This document shows, in pieces, positions 24,743 to 35,739 of a stretch of 64,000 nucleotides of DNA. Every line of letters begins with the position of its first letter. The first letter of the stretch is position 1. The notes under the pieces are model-generated. The model was not told where the DNA came from. It was given only the letters and a program-made list of their open reading frames with translations, and did no database searches. Origin of the DNA: Variovorax paradoxus (GTDB lineage: Bacteria > Pseudomonadota > Gammaproteobacteria > Burkholderiales > Burkholderiaceae_C); contig NZ_JAUSXG010000001.1 in the NCBI RefSeq assembly GCF_030815855.1, positions 4,526,001 through 4,590,000 on the forward strand. The letters are read 5' to 3'. The position numbers were made by a program, and so were the translations under genes.

Positions 24743-26281
24743 ATGAGCACTCACATCGATTTGATTGAACATTCCGCCGTCGAGCTGCGCCGACTGATCG
24801 GCAGCAAGGCGGTCTCGCCGGTCGAGCTTCTGGAGGCTTGCATTGCACAGATCGAACGGGTCAACCCGTTCGTCAATGCCGTGACTGCCACCTGCTTCGA
24901 TCGCGCAAGGGCCGAAGCCAAGGCCGCTGAAGCCGCCGTGATGCGCGGCGATGCACTGGGCCTGCTGCATGGCCTGCCGCTGGGCGTGAAAGACCTGGAG
25001 CCCACCGAGGGCCTGCTCACCACCTGGGGCTCCGCGATCTTCCGCGACCACGTGCCCGAGGAAGACATCGAGCTGGTGGCCCGCCTGCGCAAGGCCGGCG
25101 CCATCGTCGCGGGCAAGACCAACGTTCCCGAGATGGGCGCGGGCGCCAATTCGCGCAACGAGGTGTGGGGCGCCACCGGCAATCCGTTCAATCCCAACCT
25201 GAATGCCGGAGGCTCCTCCGGCGGCTCGGCGGCGGCCCTGGCGTGCGACATGCTGCCGGTGTGCACCGGCTCCGACACCGGCGGCTCGCTGCGGATTCCG
25301 GCCGCCAAGTGCGGCGTGGTGGGCTTTCGGCCCTCGCCGGGCATCGTGCCGAGCGTGCGGAAGCTGCTGGGCTGGACGCCGATTTCCGTCGTCGGCCCCA
25401 TGGGCCGCACGGTCGAAGACGCCTGCCTGCAAATGGCGGCCTCCGCGGGCATGCATGCGGGCGACCCGCTGAGCTACCCGCTGGACCCGCTGTCCTTTCT
25501 CAAACCGATGGACGTCGACCTCAGCAGGCTGCGGGTGGCATGGACCGAAGACTTCGGCGTCTGCGCCGTGGATGACGGCATCCGCGCCACCATGCGCCGG
25601 AAGATCGACGCCATGCGGCACCTGTTCAAGTCGTGCGACGAAGTGACGTTCGACCTGGGCGAGGCGCACCGCTGCTTCGACGTGCTGCGCGCCGAAGCCT
25701 TCGTGGCCGGCATGCATGCGGCTTACCAGCGCGATCCTTCGAGCCTGGGGCCCAACTCCCGCGCCAACTACGAAATGGGCGCGCAGATGAGCCTGCTCGA
25801 CAGCGCCTGGGCGCAGGCCGAGCAGACCCGGCTCATCAAGCGGTTCCAGGCGACCTTCGCCGACTACGACCTGATCCTGTCGCCCACCACGCCGGTGTCG
25901 CCGTTTCCGTGGACGCAGCTGTACGCGGACAGCATCAACGGCGAGAAGCAGGCCAACTACTACCGCTGGCTGGCACTGACGTACGTCGTCACGCTGACGA
26001 CGCATCCCGCGCTTTCGCTGCCCTGCGGCACCGATCACGCGGGCATGCCGTTCGGGCTGCAGATCGTGGGTGGCTTCCGCGCCGACCACCAGGTGCTGGG
26101 CGCGGCGCATGCCATGGAAATGGCATGCGCCGCCGATGCACAACTGCGCCGCCCGCGCCCCGACCTTTCGGCTTTGCGCATGGCCGAGCCTGCGCTCACA
26201 TCCATCGTCAAGACACCGCCGGCTTCACGCAGCAGCGGCGCCCCCGCGGCGGCTGCCAGCTCCAGCGTCTCCGCCGTCTGA
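24743..26281 (+). CDS. amidase-signature-family amidase
   Basis: The 512-residue cytoplasmic enzyme hydrolyses a carboxamide. The Ser-cisSer-Lys triad is visible: Lys83 in PLGVKDLE, a Ser in AGGSSGGSAAA (156-165), and the nucleophile Ser182 in GSDTGGSLRIP. Length and motif order are those of the family, and a C-terminal Ala/Ser-rich tail of about 20 residues is extra. The substrate cannot be read from sequence; family members act on amides, indole-acetamide, nitrile products or glutamyl-tRNA, and the Bug partner suggests an imported small molecule. The ATG is at 24743. The gene is convergent with the carbonic anhydrase gene, with a terminator between. Confidence 0.92.
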   Translation: MSTHIDLIEHSAVELRRLIGSKAVSPVELLEACIAQIERVNPFVNAVTATCFDRARAEAKAAEAAVMRGDALGLLHGLPLGVKDLEPTEGLLTTWGSAIFRDHVPEEDIELVARLRKAGAIVAGKTNVPEMGAGANSRNEVWGATGNPFNPNLNAGGSSGGSAAALACDMLPVCTGSDTGGSLRIPAAKCGVVGFRPSPGIVPSVRKLLGWTPISVVGPMGRTVEDACLQMAASAGMHAGDPLSYPLDPLSFLKPMDVDLSRLRVAWTEDFGVCAVDDGIRATMRRKIDAMRHLFKSCDEVTFDLGEAHRCFDVLRAEAFVAGMHAAYQRDPSSLGPNSRANYEMGAQMSLLDSAWAQAEQTRLIKRFQATFADYDLILSPTTPVSPFPWTQLYADSINGEKQANYYRWLALTYVVTLTTHPALSLPCGTDHAGMPFGLQIVGGFRADHQVLGAAHAMEMACAADAQLRRPRPDLSALRMAEPALTSIVKTPPASRSSGAPAAAASSSVSAV

Positions 26282-26299
26282 GAAGGAAGAAAGACCGCG

Positions 26300-26341
26300 C
26301 CGAAAACTGAAAAGCCCTCGGCTCCGAGAAGAACCGAGGGC
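26300..26341 (-). terminator. rho-independent terminator of the carbonic anhydrase gene
   Basis: On the minus strand GCCCTCGG (26341-26334) pairs with CCGAGGGC (26321-26314) across a 12-base loop and is followed by a T-rich stretch. On the plus strand the same hairpin lies 33 bases after the amidase stop but has no T tract, so it ends mainly the minus-strand message. Confidence 0.75.
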
Positions 26342-26357
26342 CTTGGCGCGTGAACGT

Positions 26358-27113
26358 TCAGCGGCTGGCGGTCGCTGCGCGGTTTCCCGTGGCTGCGACG
26401 GAGGCCGCCGGAAAACGGATCAGCGGACGCCCGTTGAGCTCCTGCAGCGTGCGGTTATTGTGGGCGTAGCGCGCGCGGAACTGCGCGATCTGGGCCGGTG
26501 CCAGCGACACCGGCGTTTGCAGCACATACCACTCGACGTTTTCCGTCAGCGGCGGCGTGGTCAACGATCCCAGGTAGTGGTAGTAGGCCTTGTCCTTGGG
26601 CAGGAGCACCGAGATGTCGGTTGGCGACAACTCGCCATGGCCGTCCTTTTCAAGCGCACCCAAGACCTTGGTTGCCAGCGGATTGGCCGGGCCTTCGCGG
26701 TACATGACGCCGACCACGGCCAAGCGGCCGTCGGCGGCGCGGAAGACGAAGTGGCCCTCGAGCGGAAAGTGCTTGCCGTCGAGCGTGTGTTCGCTTTCGG
26801 CATGGAAGTGGAACTGCACCAGCTTGAAATGCCGGCCGCGGATCATGGCCTCCGGCCCCTTGGCCTCGACCTCCACCGCATGCCCGTTGTCGACCACGTC
26901 GAGCTTCGCGTTGGCGTGGTTCAAGCGGATGTCTTGCGGCTCGAGCGAATCGCCGGGCTTGGCCTCCCGGGTGGGAATATCGATCGGCGACTGGGCGCTG
27001 TCGTGAATCGCCTTCCAGCTTTCTTGATGGTCGTAGTCGAGCGTCTGGGCATGAAGCGTCGAGGTCGCGAGCAAAGCAACGCTCAGAAGACAGCGAGAAA
27101 AAGCAGGAGACAT
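26358..27113 (-). CDS. periplasmic alpha-carbonic anhydrase
   Basis: This zinc enzyme interconverts CO2 and bicarbonate in the periplasm. The 251-residue protein has a signal peptide (cleavage near LHAQT). The zinc ligands are H102 and H104 in QFHFHAESEH and H121 in LEGHFVF. The Glu/Thr gatekeeper segment SEHTLDG and the C-terminal NNRTLQELNGRPL are typical of bacterial alpha enzymes. The ATG at 27113 places the signal peptide first; the frame extends further upstream without a signal. It stands alone, divergent from the copper ATPase gene across 329 bases. Confidence 0.94.
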   Translation of the reverse strand: MSPAFSRCLLSVALLATSTLHAQTLDYDHQESWKAIHDSAQSPIDIPTREAKPGDSLEPQDIRLNHANAKLDVVDNGHAVEVEAKGPEAMIRGRHFKLVQFHFHAESEHTLDGKHFPLEGHFVFRAADGRLAVVGVMYREGPANPLATKVLGALEKDGHGELSPTDISVLLPKDKAYYHYLGSLTTPPLTENVEWYVLQTPVSLAPAQIAQFRARYAHNNRTLQELNGRPLIRFPAASVAATGNRAATASR

Positions 27114-27442
27114 GGGCAAAGATTCCGGGGGAAGTTGTGAGTGAGATGGGCCGCAGACCCTACGGCAGAGAGCACCGGAGACGCGTGGCAATTCGGGCAC
27201 CGGCAGAAAAAATCCTGCGCAATGCTCAATATTTGACGCGTTTGTTTTACATCCGGAGGGTGCAGGTCTTTCGGGTGACACCGGGCATCGATGCCGGTCA
27301 TGCAATGGGCCGCATGACGCTTGACCTTGCCACGATGTCAACCCTCAGACTGGCGATTGTCCGGACAGCAGCCTGACCGGTGGCTGACCGCAGATGCGCC
27401 CGCAGCGCGCGCATTTTCATGGGCTCTCATTGGAGATTTCGA
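27114..27442. other. 329-bp divergent promoter region, carbonic anhydrase and copper ATPase genes
   Basis: No gene is seen here. A stretch near 27220-27255 is AT-rich and may hold the carbonic anhydrase promoter. A MerR-type promoter for the copper ATPase gene lies at 27321-27351. Confidence 0.6.
27321..27351 (+). promoter_or_regulatory. MerR-type (CueR-like) promoter with a 19-bp spacer
   Basis: The -35 element TTGACC (27321-27326) and a -10-like CAGACT (27346-27351) are 19 bases apart, the spacing used by MerR-family activators. Between them ACCTTGCCA (27324-27332) and TGTCAACCC (27336-27344) form a degenerate dyad; the left half matches copper/cadmium MerR operators well and the right half only partly. 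It lies 91 bases before the ATPase start. No MerR gene is in the window. Confidence 0.5.
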
Positions 27443-29674
<2,232 letters not shown>

Positions 29675-29771
29675 AGAGTTCACATCGCAAGAGCTACAAA
29701 TCGAATGCACGGCCCGCAGCATTCGAAAACGGCCTACAGACATTCGCCCCTGGTTTGTGCAAGTTGAGGCA

Positions 29772-29987
29772 ATGACACAACCCATCGAACTCATCATCGA
29801 GGAGCCAGCCCTCGGGTCATTTGTCTGGCGCTTGCTCGAAACGGATGCGGACGGAGCGAACCCCAAGGTGCTTCGCGACGCCTTCGATCCGGCGGACACG
29901 TATGAAGCCGCGCTGGCATCGGGGCAGCGCGCGCTACAGAGCGAAATTCGCCGGCGCGCCGAGCCTGTCCACGCCCAGAGCGCGTAG
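29772..29987 (+). CDS. small conserved-looking protein of unknown function
   Basis: This 71-residue acidic protein (PIELIIEEPALGSFVWRLLETD then PADTYEAALASGQRAL) has no signal peptide or membrane segment and no recognised family. The ATG at 29772 has GAGG four bases upstream. It lies 97 bases after the copper ATPase and is convergent with the cydX gene. Codon use fits the neighbours, so a real gene is likely. Confidence 0.6.
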   Translation: MTQPIELIIEEPALGSFVWRLLETDADGANPKVLRDAFDPADTYEAALASGQRALQSEIRRRAEPVHAQSA

Positions 29988-30001
29988 CCCGCGCACAGGC
30001 C

Positions 30002-30157
30002 TTACGGCGCCGTGAGGCCGACGGCGCGCATCAGCCAGCGGAAGACCAGTGCCACCGCGAACAGGCTGCCGACGCTGGCCAGCCAGATCGCAAGGAGCCA
30101 GCCGAGGCGGCGCATCCACTTGCTGCGGCCGCCGGCGCCGGGCTCAGTGGTAGCCAT
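30002..30157 (-). CDS. cydX: CydX-like small subunit of cytochrome bd (DUF2474 type)
   Basis: This 51-residue protein has a short polar N-terminus (ATTEPGAGGRSKWMRR) and one membrane helix (LGWLLAIWLASVGSLFAVALVF), then RWLMRAVGL. That pattern is typical of the single-helix DUF2474 subunit encoded after CIO-type cydAB. Its ATG at 30157 lies inside the end of cydB, overlapping by 14 bases, so it is translationally coupled. It probably stabilises the haem centres of the oxidase, as CydX does in E. coli. Confidence 0.85.
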   Translation of the reverse strand: MATTEPGAGGRSKWMRRLGWLLAIWLASVGSLFAVALVFRWLMRAVGLTAP

Positions 30158-31151
30158 CGCCGTGCCGCACCTTGCCGCGAAAGACCCAGTAGCTCCACGC
30201 GGTGTACATCAGGATCACGGGAATGATCAGCAAGGCGCCGACCAGCGCAAACCCAAGGCTTTGCGGCGGGCCCGCAGCCTGCCAGATGGTGATGCCGGGG
30301 GGAACGACGTTCGGCCACAGGCTGATGCCGAGCCCGGTGTAGCCCAGAAAAAGCAGCGCGAGCGTGAGCACGAAGGGCGACGCATGTCCGTCGCCGCGCA
30401 GGTCGCGCAGCAGGCGCCACGTGACCAAGGCCACGAGCGTCGGCACCGGTGCAAACCAGAGCAGGTTGGGAAAGCTGAACCACCGCCTGGCAATGGCCTC
30501 GTGCGCGAGCGGCGTCCAGATGCTGATCGCGACGATGACGGCCAGCATCAGCCAGGCCAGCGGCCTCGCAAGGCTGCGCATGCGCACCTGCAGCCGGCCT
30601 TCGGTCTTCATTACGAGCCAGGTGGCGCCGAGCAGCGCGTAGGCCGCCACCAGCGCGACGCCGGTGAAGAGCGAGAACGGCGATACCCAGTCGAACGGCC
30701 CGCCGGCATAGTTGCCGTCTGCCACGGGCATGCCGTTGAGAAAGGCCCCGAGCGTCACGCCCTGGAAGAAGGCCGCGGTGACCGAGCCGCCGATGAAGGC
30801 GTGGTCCCACCAGCGCCGCCGGCCCGCCCGCGCCTTGAAGCGGAACTCGAAGGCCACGCCGCGAAACACCAGCCCGATGAGCATGAGGATCAACGGCAGG
30901 TAGAACGCGCTGAGGATCACGGCATACGCGAGCGGAAAGGCCGCCAGCAGCCCCGCCCCGCCGAGCACGAGCCAGGTCTCGTTGCCGTCCCACACGGGCG
31001 CCACGGTGTTCATCAGCACGTCGCGGTCTTCCTTCGCGGGCAGGAACGGAAACAGGATGCCGATGCCCAGGTCGAAGCCATCCATCACGACGTACATCAT
31101 GATGCCGAACAGGATGATGACGGCCCAGATGAGTGGAAGATCAATGCCCAT
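30144..31151 (-). CDS. cydB: cytochrome bd-type quinol oxidase subunit II
   Basis: CydB is the integral-membrane partner of CydA. The 335-residue protein has about eight or nine helices and the conserved MDGFDLGIGILFPFL near the N-terminus and WDGNETWLVLGGAGLLAAFPLAYA. It overlaps the end of cydA by 11 bases and the start of cydX by 14, forming a compact cydA-cydB-cydX operon. The relatively short subunits fit the cyanide-insensitive (CIO) branch. Confidence 0.95.
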   Translation of the reverse strand: MGIDLPLIWAVIILFGIMMYVVMDGFDLGIGILFPFLPAKEDRDVLMNTVAPVWDGNETWLVLGGAGLLAAFPLAYAVILSAFYLPLILMLIGLVFRGVAFEFRFKARAGRRRWWDHAFIGGSVTAAFFQGVTLGAFLNGMPVADGNYAGGPFDWVSPFSLFTGVALVAAYALLGATWLVMKTEGRLQVRMRSLARPLAWLMLAVIVAISIWTPLAHEAIARRWFSFPNLLWFAPVPTLVALVTWRLLRDLRGDGHASPFVLTLALLFLGYTGLGISLWPNVVPPGITIWQAAGPPQSLGFALVGALLIIPVILMYTAWSYWVFRGKVRHGDGYH

Positions 31152-32601
31152 CGCGGTCGCCCTCCTTCACTGTTTCGGCACGGCCGTTTGCGGCACCGGC
31201 ATCGTCGTCTTCAGGCGCGGCGGAGAGAGGACGCATCGGGGTTCGCGTCTCGCCCGGACCGCCCCATGCCGGACGATCGGCTTCGTCTCCTGCCGGCCCC
31301 TTGGCGATCAGGCGCAGCCCGTAGGCCGTTCCAGCGCCGAACACGACCAGGTACACGACGACAAAAAGGCCCAGCGTGAAACCGACCTGCCCTGTCGAAT
31401 GCTGCGGCGACACGGCGTCGGCCGTGCGCATCAGGCCGTAGACGATCCACGGCTGGCGGCCGATCTCGGTGGTGTACCAGCCCGCGAGAATCGCAACCAG
31501 CCCCGCCGGAGACATTGCCACCGCAAAGCGCAGAAAGTTCTTCCTGGCGTAGAGACGCCCTCCCCGGCGCAGCCACAAGCCCCAGAAGGCCAGCGCAATC
31601 ATCAGCACGCCCAGGCCGACCATGGCACGGAAGGTCCAGAACACGATGGTCGAATTGGGCCGGTCTTCGGGCGCGAAGTCCTTGAGCGCGGGAATCTGCC
31701 CGTCCCAGCTGTGCGCGAGCAGCAGGCTTCCGGCACGCGGAATTTCCACCGCATAGCGCGTGACTTCGGCAGCCATGTCGGGCCAGCCGAAAAGAATCAG
31801 CGGCACGCCTTCGCCTTCGGGCGTGCGCTCCCAGTGCCCTTCGATGGCGGCGAGCTTCGCCGGCTGGTGCTCGAGCGTGTTCAGCCCATGCTGGTCGCCG
31901 ATGACCGCCTGCAGCGGCGCCGCCGCCAGCAGCATCCACAGCGCCATCGACAGCATCGTGCGCACGCGCGTGTTGTCGTTGCCGCGCAGAAGATGCCACG
32001 CCCCCACGCCGCCCACCATCAACGCGGTGGCAAGGTAGGCCGCCGTGACGGTATGCACCAGCCGATAGGGGAAGGACGGGTTGAAGATCACCTTCAGCCA
32101 ATCGACGGGCACGACGCGGCCATCGATGATTTCATGGCCCTGCGGCGTCTGCATCCAGCTGTTCGACGCAAGGATCCAGGTGGCCGAGATCAGCGTTCCG
32201 GCGGCGACCGCGAGCGTCGAGACGAAGTGCAGCGCGGGGCCCACGCGCTCGCGCCCGAAAAGCATCACACCGAGAAAGCCTGCTTCGAGAAAGAACGCGG
32301 TCAGCACCTCGTAGGCCAGCAAGGGCCCGGTCACGCCGCCGGCAAAGCGCGAGAAATTGCTCCAGTTGGTGCCGAACTGGTAGGCCATCACCAGGCCCGA
32401 CACCACGCCCATGCCGAACGCCACGGCAAAGACCTTGATCCAGAACTGGTACAGGTCGATGTACACCTTGCGGCCGGTGCGCAGCCAGAGGCCTTCGAGC
32501 ACGGCCAGGTAGCTGGCCAGCCCGATGGTGAGCGCCGGAAAGAGGATGTGGAACGAAATCGTGAAGCCGAACTGGATTCGGGCAAGCAAGAGGGCATCCA
32601 T
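31141..32601 (-). CDS. cydA: cytochrome bd-type (CIO-like) quinol oxidase subunit I
   Basis: CydA carries haems b558, b595 and d and reduces O2 with quinol electrons without pumping protons. The 486-residue protein has a conserved His in FTISFHILFPALT, a second in SFPYRLVHTVTAAYL, and the signature EIGRQPWIVYG. The Q-loop after helix 6 is short, as in the CIO subfamily. A hydrophilic tail of about 50 residues with DDD and RDGH closes the protein. The ATG at 32601 is chosen because MDALLLARIQFGFT is the usual N-terminus. The operon is divergent from the SMP-30 gene across 93 bases. Confidence 0.95.
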   Translation of the reverse strand: MDALLLARIQFGFTISFHILFPALTIGLASYLAVLEGLWLRTGRKVYIDLYQFWIKVFAVAFGMGVVSGLVMAYQFGTNWSNFSRFAGGVTGPLLAYEVLTAFFLEAGFLGVMLFGRERVGPALHFVSTLAVAAGTLISATWILASNSWMQTPQGHEIIDGRVVPVDWLKVIFNPSFPYRLVHTVTAAYLATALMVGGVGAWHLLRGNDNTRVRTMLSMALWMLLAAAPLQAVIGDQHGLNTLEHQPAKLAAIEGHWERTPEGEGVPLILFGWPDMAAEVTRYAVEIPRAGSLLLAHSWDGQIPALKDFAPEDRPNSTIVFWTFRAMVGLGVLMIALAFWGLWLRRGGRLYARKNFLRFAVAMSPAGLVAILAGWYTTEIGRQPWIVYGLMRTADAVSPQHSTGQVGFTLGLFVVVYLVVFGAGTAYGLRLIAKGPAGDEADRPAWGGPGETRTPMRPLSAAPEDDDAGAANGRAETVKEGDRDGH

Positions 32602-32694
32602 GCGGCCGTACCTTAGCGTGGCAAGCAAAGCGCCGCAACCACACTACGTAAGATTGGCGCCGCCGAATCCACAGCGACACCAGGAGATATACAG

Positions 32695-33801
<1,107 letters not shown>

Positions 33802-33817
33802 CTGCAACGTCTCTGTA

Positions 33818-33843
33818 GCGGGCCCTGCCACGCCGGGTCCCGC
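33818..33843. terminator. possible bidirectional hairpin between convergent genes
   Basis: GCGGGCCC (33818-33825) can pair with GGGTCCCGC (33835-33843) with one bulged base and a nine-base loop, between the convergent stops at 33801 and 33847. There is no clear T tract on either side. Confidence 0.35.
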
Positions 33844-33846
33844 GCT

Positions 33847-34740
33847 CTACTTCGGCGCAAGGAATGCGTTCAATGCCCGTACCGTCTCGAGCGGACATTG
33901 CTCGGGGAAGAAATGCCCTCCGTCGATCGCCGCGCCCGAGACCGTATCCGCCCAGTGGCGCCAGATGCCCAAAGGTCCGCCGGCGCCGGCGTACCAGTTT
34001 TCGAGCGCCGACCCTGCGGCCCATAGCGCGAGCGTCGGACAGGCGATGCGGCGCCCGGCCTGCCGGTCGGCCTTGTCGTGCTCGACATCGAGCGAGGCTG
34101 CCGCGCGGTACTCTTCGCATATGGCGTGCACATGCGCCGGGTCCTCGAGCGCGGCGACATAAGCCGCTCGGGCCTTCGACGCGAAACTCGCAGCCTTCGT
34201 TCCCCACTGTGTTGCCGCGTCGTCGACGATCGCTTCCGGGGCCGCGGCAATCAAGCGCTCCGGCAGGGGCGCCGGCTGCGCGAGCAGCGACCAGGGCCAG
34301 AACGCCAGTGCCAGCCGCGCGTCCGCGCGTTCGAACGCTTCCAGGGTGGGCACGATGTCCAGCACGGCAAGGTGCGTCACGCGTTCCGGGTGATCGAGCG
34401 CAAGGCGGTACGCGACTCGCCCGCCCCGGTCATGGCCCGCGACCGCGAAGCGAGCGAAACCCAGTGCGTCCATGAGCTCGACGATATCGGCTGCCATGGC
34501 GCGTTTGGAATACGGCGCGTGGTCGGCCGCGGACGCGGGCGTACCGCTGGCGCCATAGCCGCGCAGGTCGGCACACACGACCGTGAACCTCCGGGCAAGC
34601 GCAGGCGCCACGCGATGCCACATCACGTGAGTCTGCGGAAACCCGTGCAGCAGGACCAAGGCCGGCCCGTCGCCCTTGCGCCGGATGAAGAGGGTCGTTC
34701 CGGCCATCGCCACGGTCTCGGTGGTGAAACCTTCCAGCAT
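33847..34740 (-). CDS. alpha/beta hydrolase of the fluoroacetate dehalogenase type, halide-pocket His replaced
   Basis: The 297-residue protein closely resembles fluoroacetate dehalogenases and epoxide hydrolases. LHGFPQTHVMWHRVAP is nearly the family sequence. The nucleophile Asp104, with Arg105 and Arg108 (GHDRGGRV), matches the acid-binding arginines of the Burkholderia FA1 enzyme; the structural Asp128 and the base His276 in GGHFFPEQ are present. In that enzyme His149, Trp150 and Tyr212 hold the fluoride; here the pair reads Pro149-Trp150, with a Tyr kept near 211. Loss of the halide His suggests altered or lost defluorination, perhaps chloroacetate or another ester or epoxide substrate. 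The ATG at 34740 is chosen by comparison; a start at 34767 is also possible. Confidence 0.88.
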   Translation of the reverse strand: MLEGFTTETVAMAGTTLFIRRKGDGPALVLLHGFPQTHVMWHRVAPALARRFTVVCADLRGYGASGTPASAADHAPYSKRAMAADIVELMDALGFARFAVAGHDRGGRVAYRLALDHPERVTHLAVLDIVPTLEAFERADARLALAFWPWSLLAQPAPLPERLIAAAPEAIVDDAATQWGTKAASFASKARAAYVAALEDPAHVHAICEEYRAAASLDVEHDKADRQAGRRIACPTLALWAAGSALENWYAGAGGPLGIWRHWADTVSGAAIDGGHFFPEQCPLETVRALNAFLAPK

Positions 34741-34821
34741 GAATGCCAGTATGCGCCGCCACGACAAAGGCCGGGCCGATACGGCATACTCCCACCCCCC
34801 AACTCGCCAGAGACCCGCTGA

Positions 34822-35739
34822 ATGGACAAGGAAGTCGACCCCCGCGTACTCACCGTCATCGATGAGATGCGACTGTCAGGACCACGGCTCAGTCCGGTCG
34901 AAATCGTCGCCAAGATGGGCGTGTTCGACGCGCGCGACAAGCCGTTCGAATACGCCTGGATGGCAACGGGCGACAACGTCATTGCCACCATCTGGGCGGA
35001 GTATGTGAACGTCGGCGCGGGCGGGCGGTGGTTCTACCTCGAGTCGCTCGACACGCAGCATCGCCCGGGCGGCGGCGCGCGAACGGCCAACCAGGTCCAG
35101 CGCGCAAAAGACCGCCTGGCATTGCTCAAGCGCACCTTCGACGCGGGCCAGGGTTTCCGGGCCGTGGTGCAGACCAACCGGGTCGCGATTGCCGAACTGG
35201 AAAGCAACAAGAGCGCGAAGGTGTCCACGCGCGTGCGCGACGACGCCGAATGGCACGTTGCAAGCTGGGAGCCCGAGCAGCTGCTGGCGGTTCTGGTGCG
35301 CGGCCCGCGCGGCTGGATTCCCGATGAAGCCGAGATGCAGGCCGCCAAGGCGCGAGGCGGTGTTCCTGCCGCCGTAGAAGCAGAGCCCGAGGCTGCCACG
35401 CCGGCCTCGCAGGAAGAGGTTCAGGCCGCGGCCATGGCGTATGTCATGGGCCACTTCAAAGGCTACGGCTACAACGCCGAGGATGTGACCGGCCAGAACC
35501 TCGGCTACAGCATCGAGGTGTCGAACGCGAAAGGCGCCACCCTTCTCAGGGTCGCCGTGAAGGGCACGTCCACGGCAACGCCGAACTTCCGGCTCACGCC
35601 CGAAGAAAACGCCTGCGCCGCGCGCGAGCCGCTCTGGCGCCTGCTGGTGGTGGCAGACGCCGGCGGGCCCACCGCCCAGCACAAGATCTACAAGCCTTCG
35701 GAGATCGGCCAGGCGCCTGGCTTCGAAGCGTTGGGCTAG
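34822..35739 (+). CDS. DUF3883-like C-terminal domain protein with degenerate nuclease motif
   Basis: The 305-residue soluble protein has an N-terminal unrecognised part (about 1-175, with FEYAWMATGDNVIATIWAEYV) and a linker rich in Ala/Glu. The C-terminal region (about 190-290) resembles DUF3883: AAMAYVMGHFKGYGYNAEDV, NLGYSIEV, VAVKGTSTATPNFRLTPEE. DUF3883 is a PD-(D/E)XK-related domain found in many restriction and defence proteins, with GYD and EVK as its core. Here these read GYS and AVK, so both acidic residues are missing and nuclease activity is unlikely. The stop overlaps the convergent neighbour's stop by four bases (CTAG). Function unknown. Confidence 0.65.
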   Translation: MDKEVDPRVLTVIDEMRLSGPRLSPVEIVAKMGVFDARDKPFEYAWMATGDNVIATIWAEYVNVGAGGRWFYLESLDTQHRPGGGARTANQVQRAKDRLALLKRTFDAGQGFRAVVQTNRVAIAELESNKSAKVSTRVRDDAEWHVASWEPEQLLAVLVRGPRGWIPDEAEMQAAKARGGVPAAVEAEPEAATPASQEEVQAAAMAYVMGHFKGYGYNAEDVTGQNLGYSIEVSNAKGATLLRVAVKGTSTATPNFRLTPEENACAAREPLWRLLVVADAGGPTAQHKIYKPSEIGQAPGFEALG

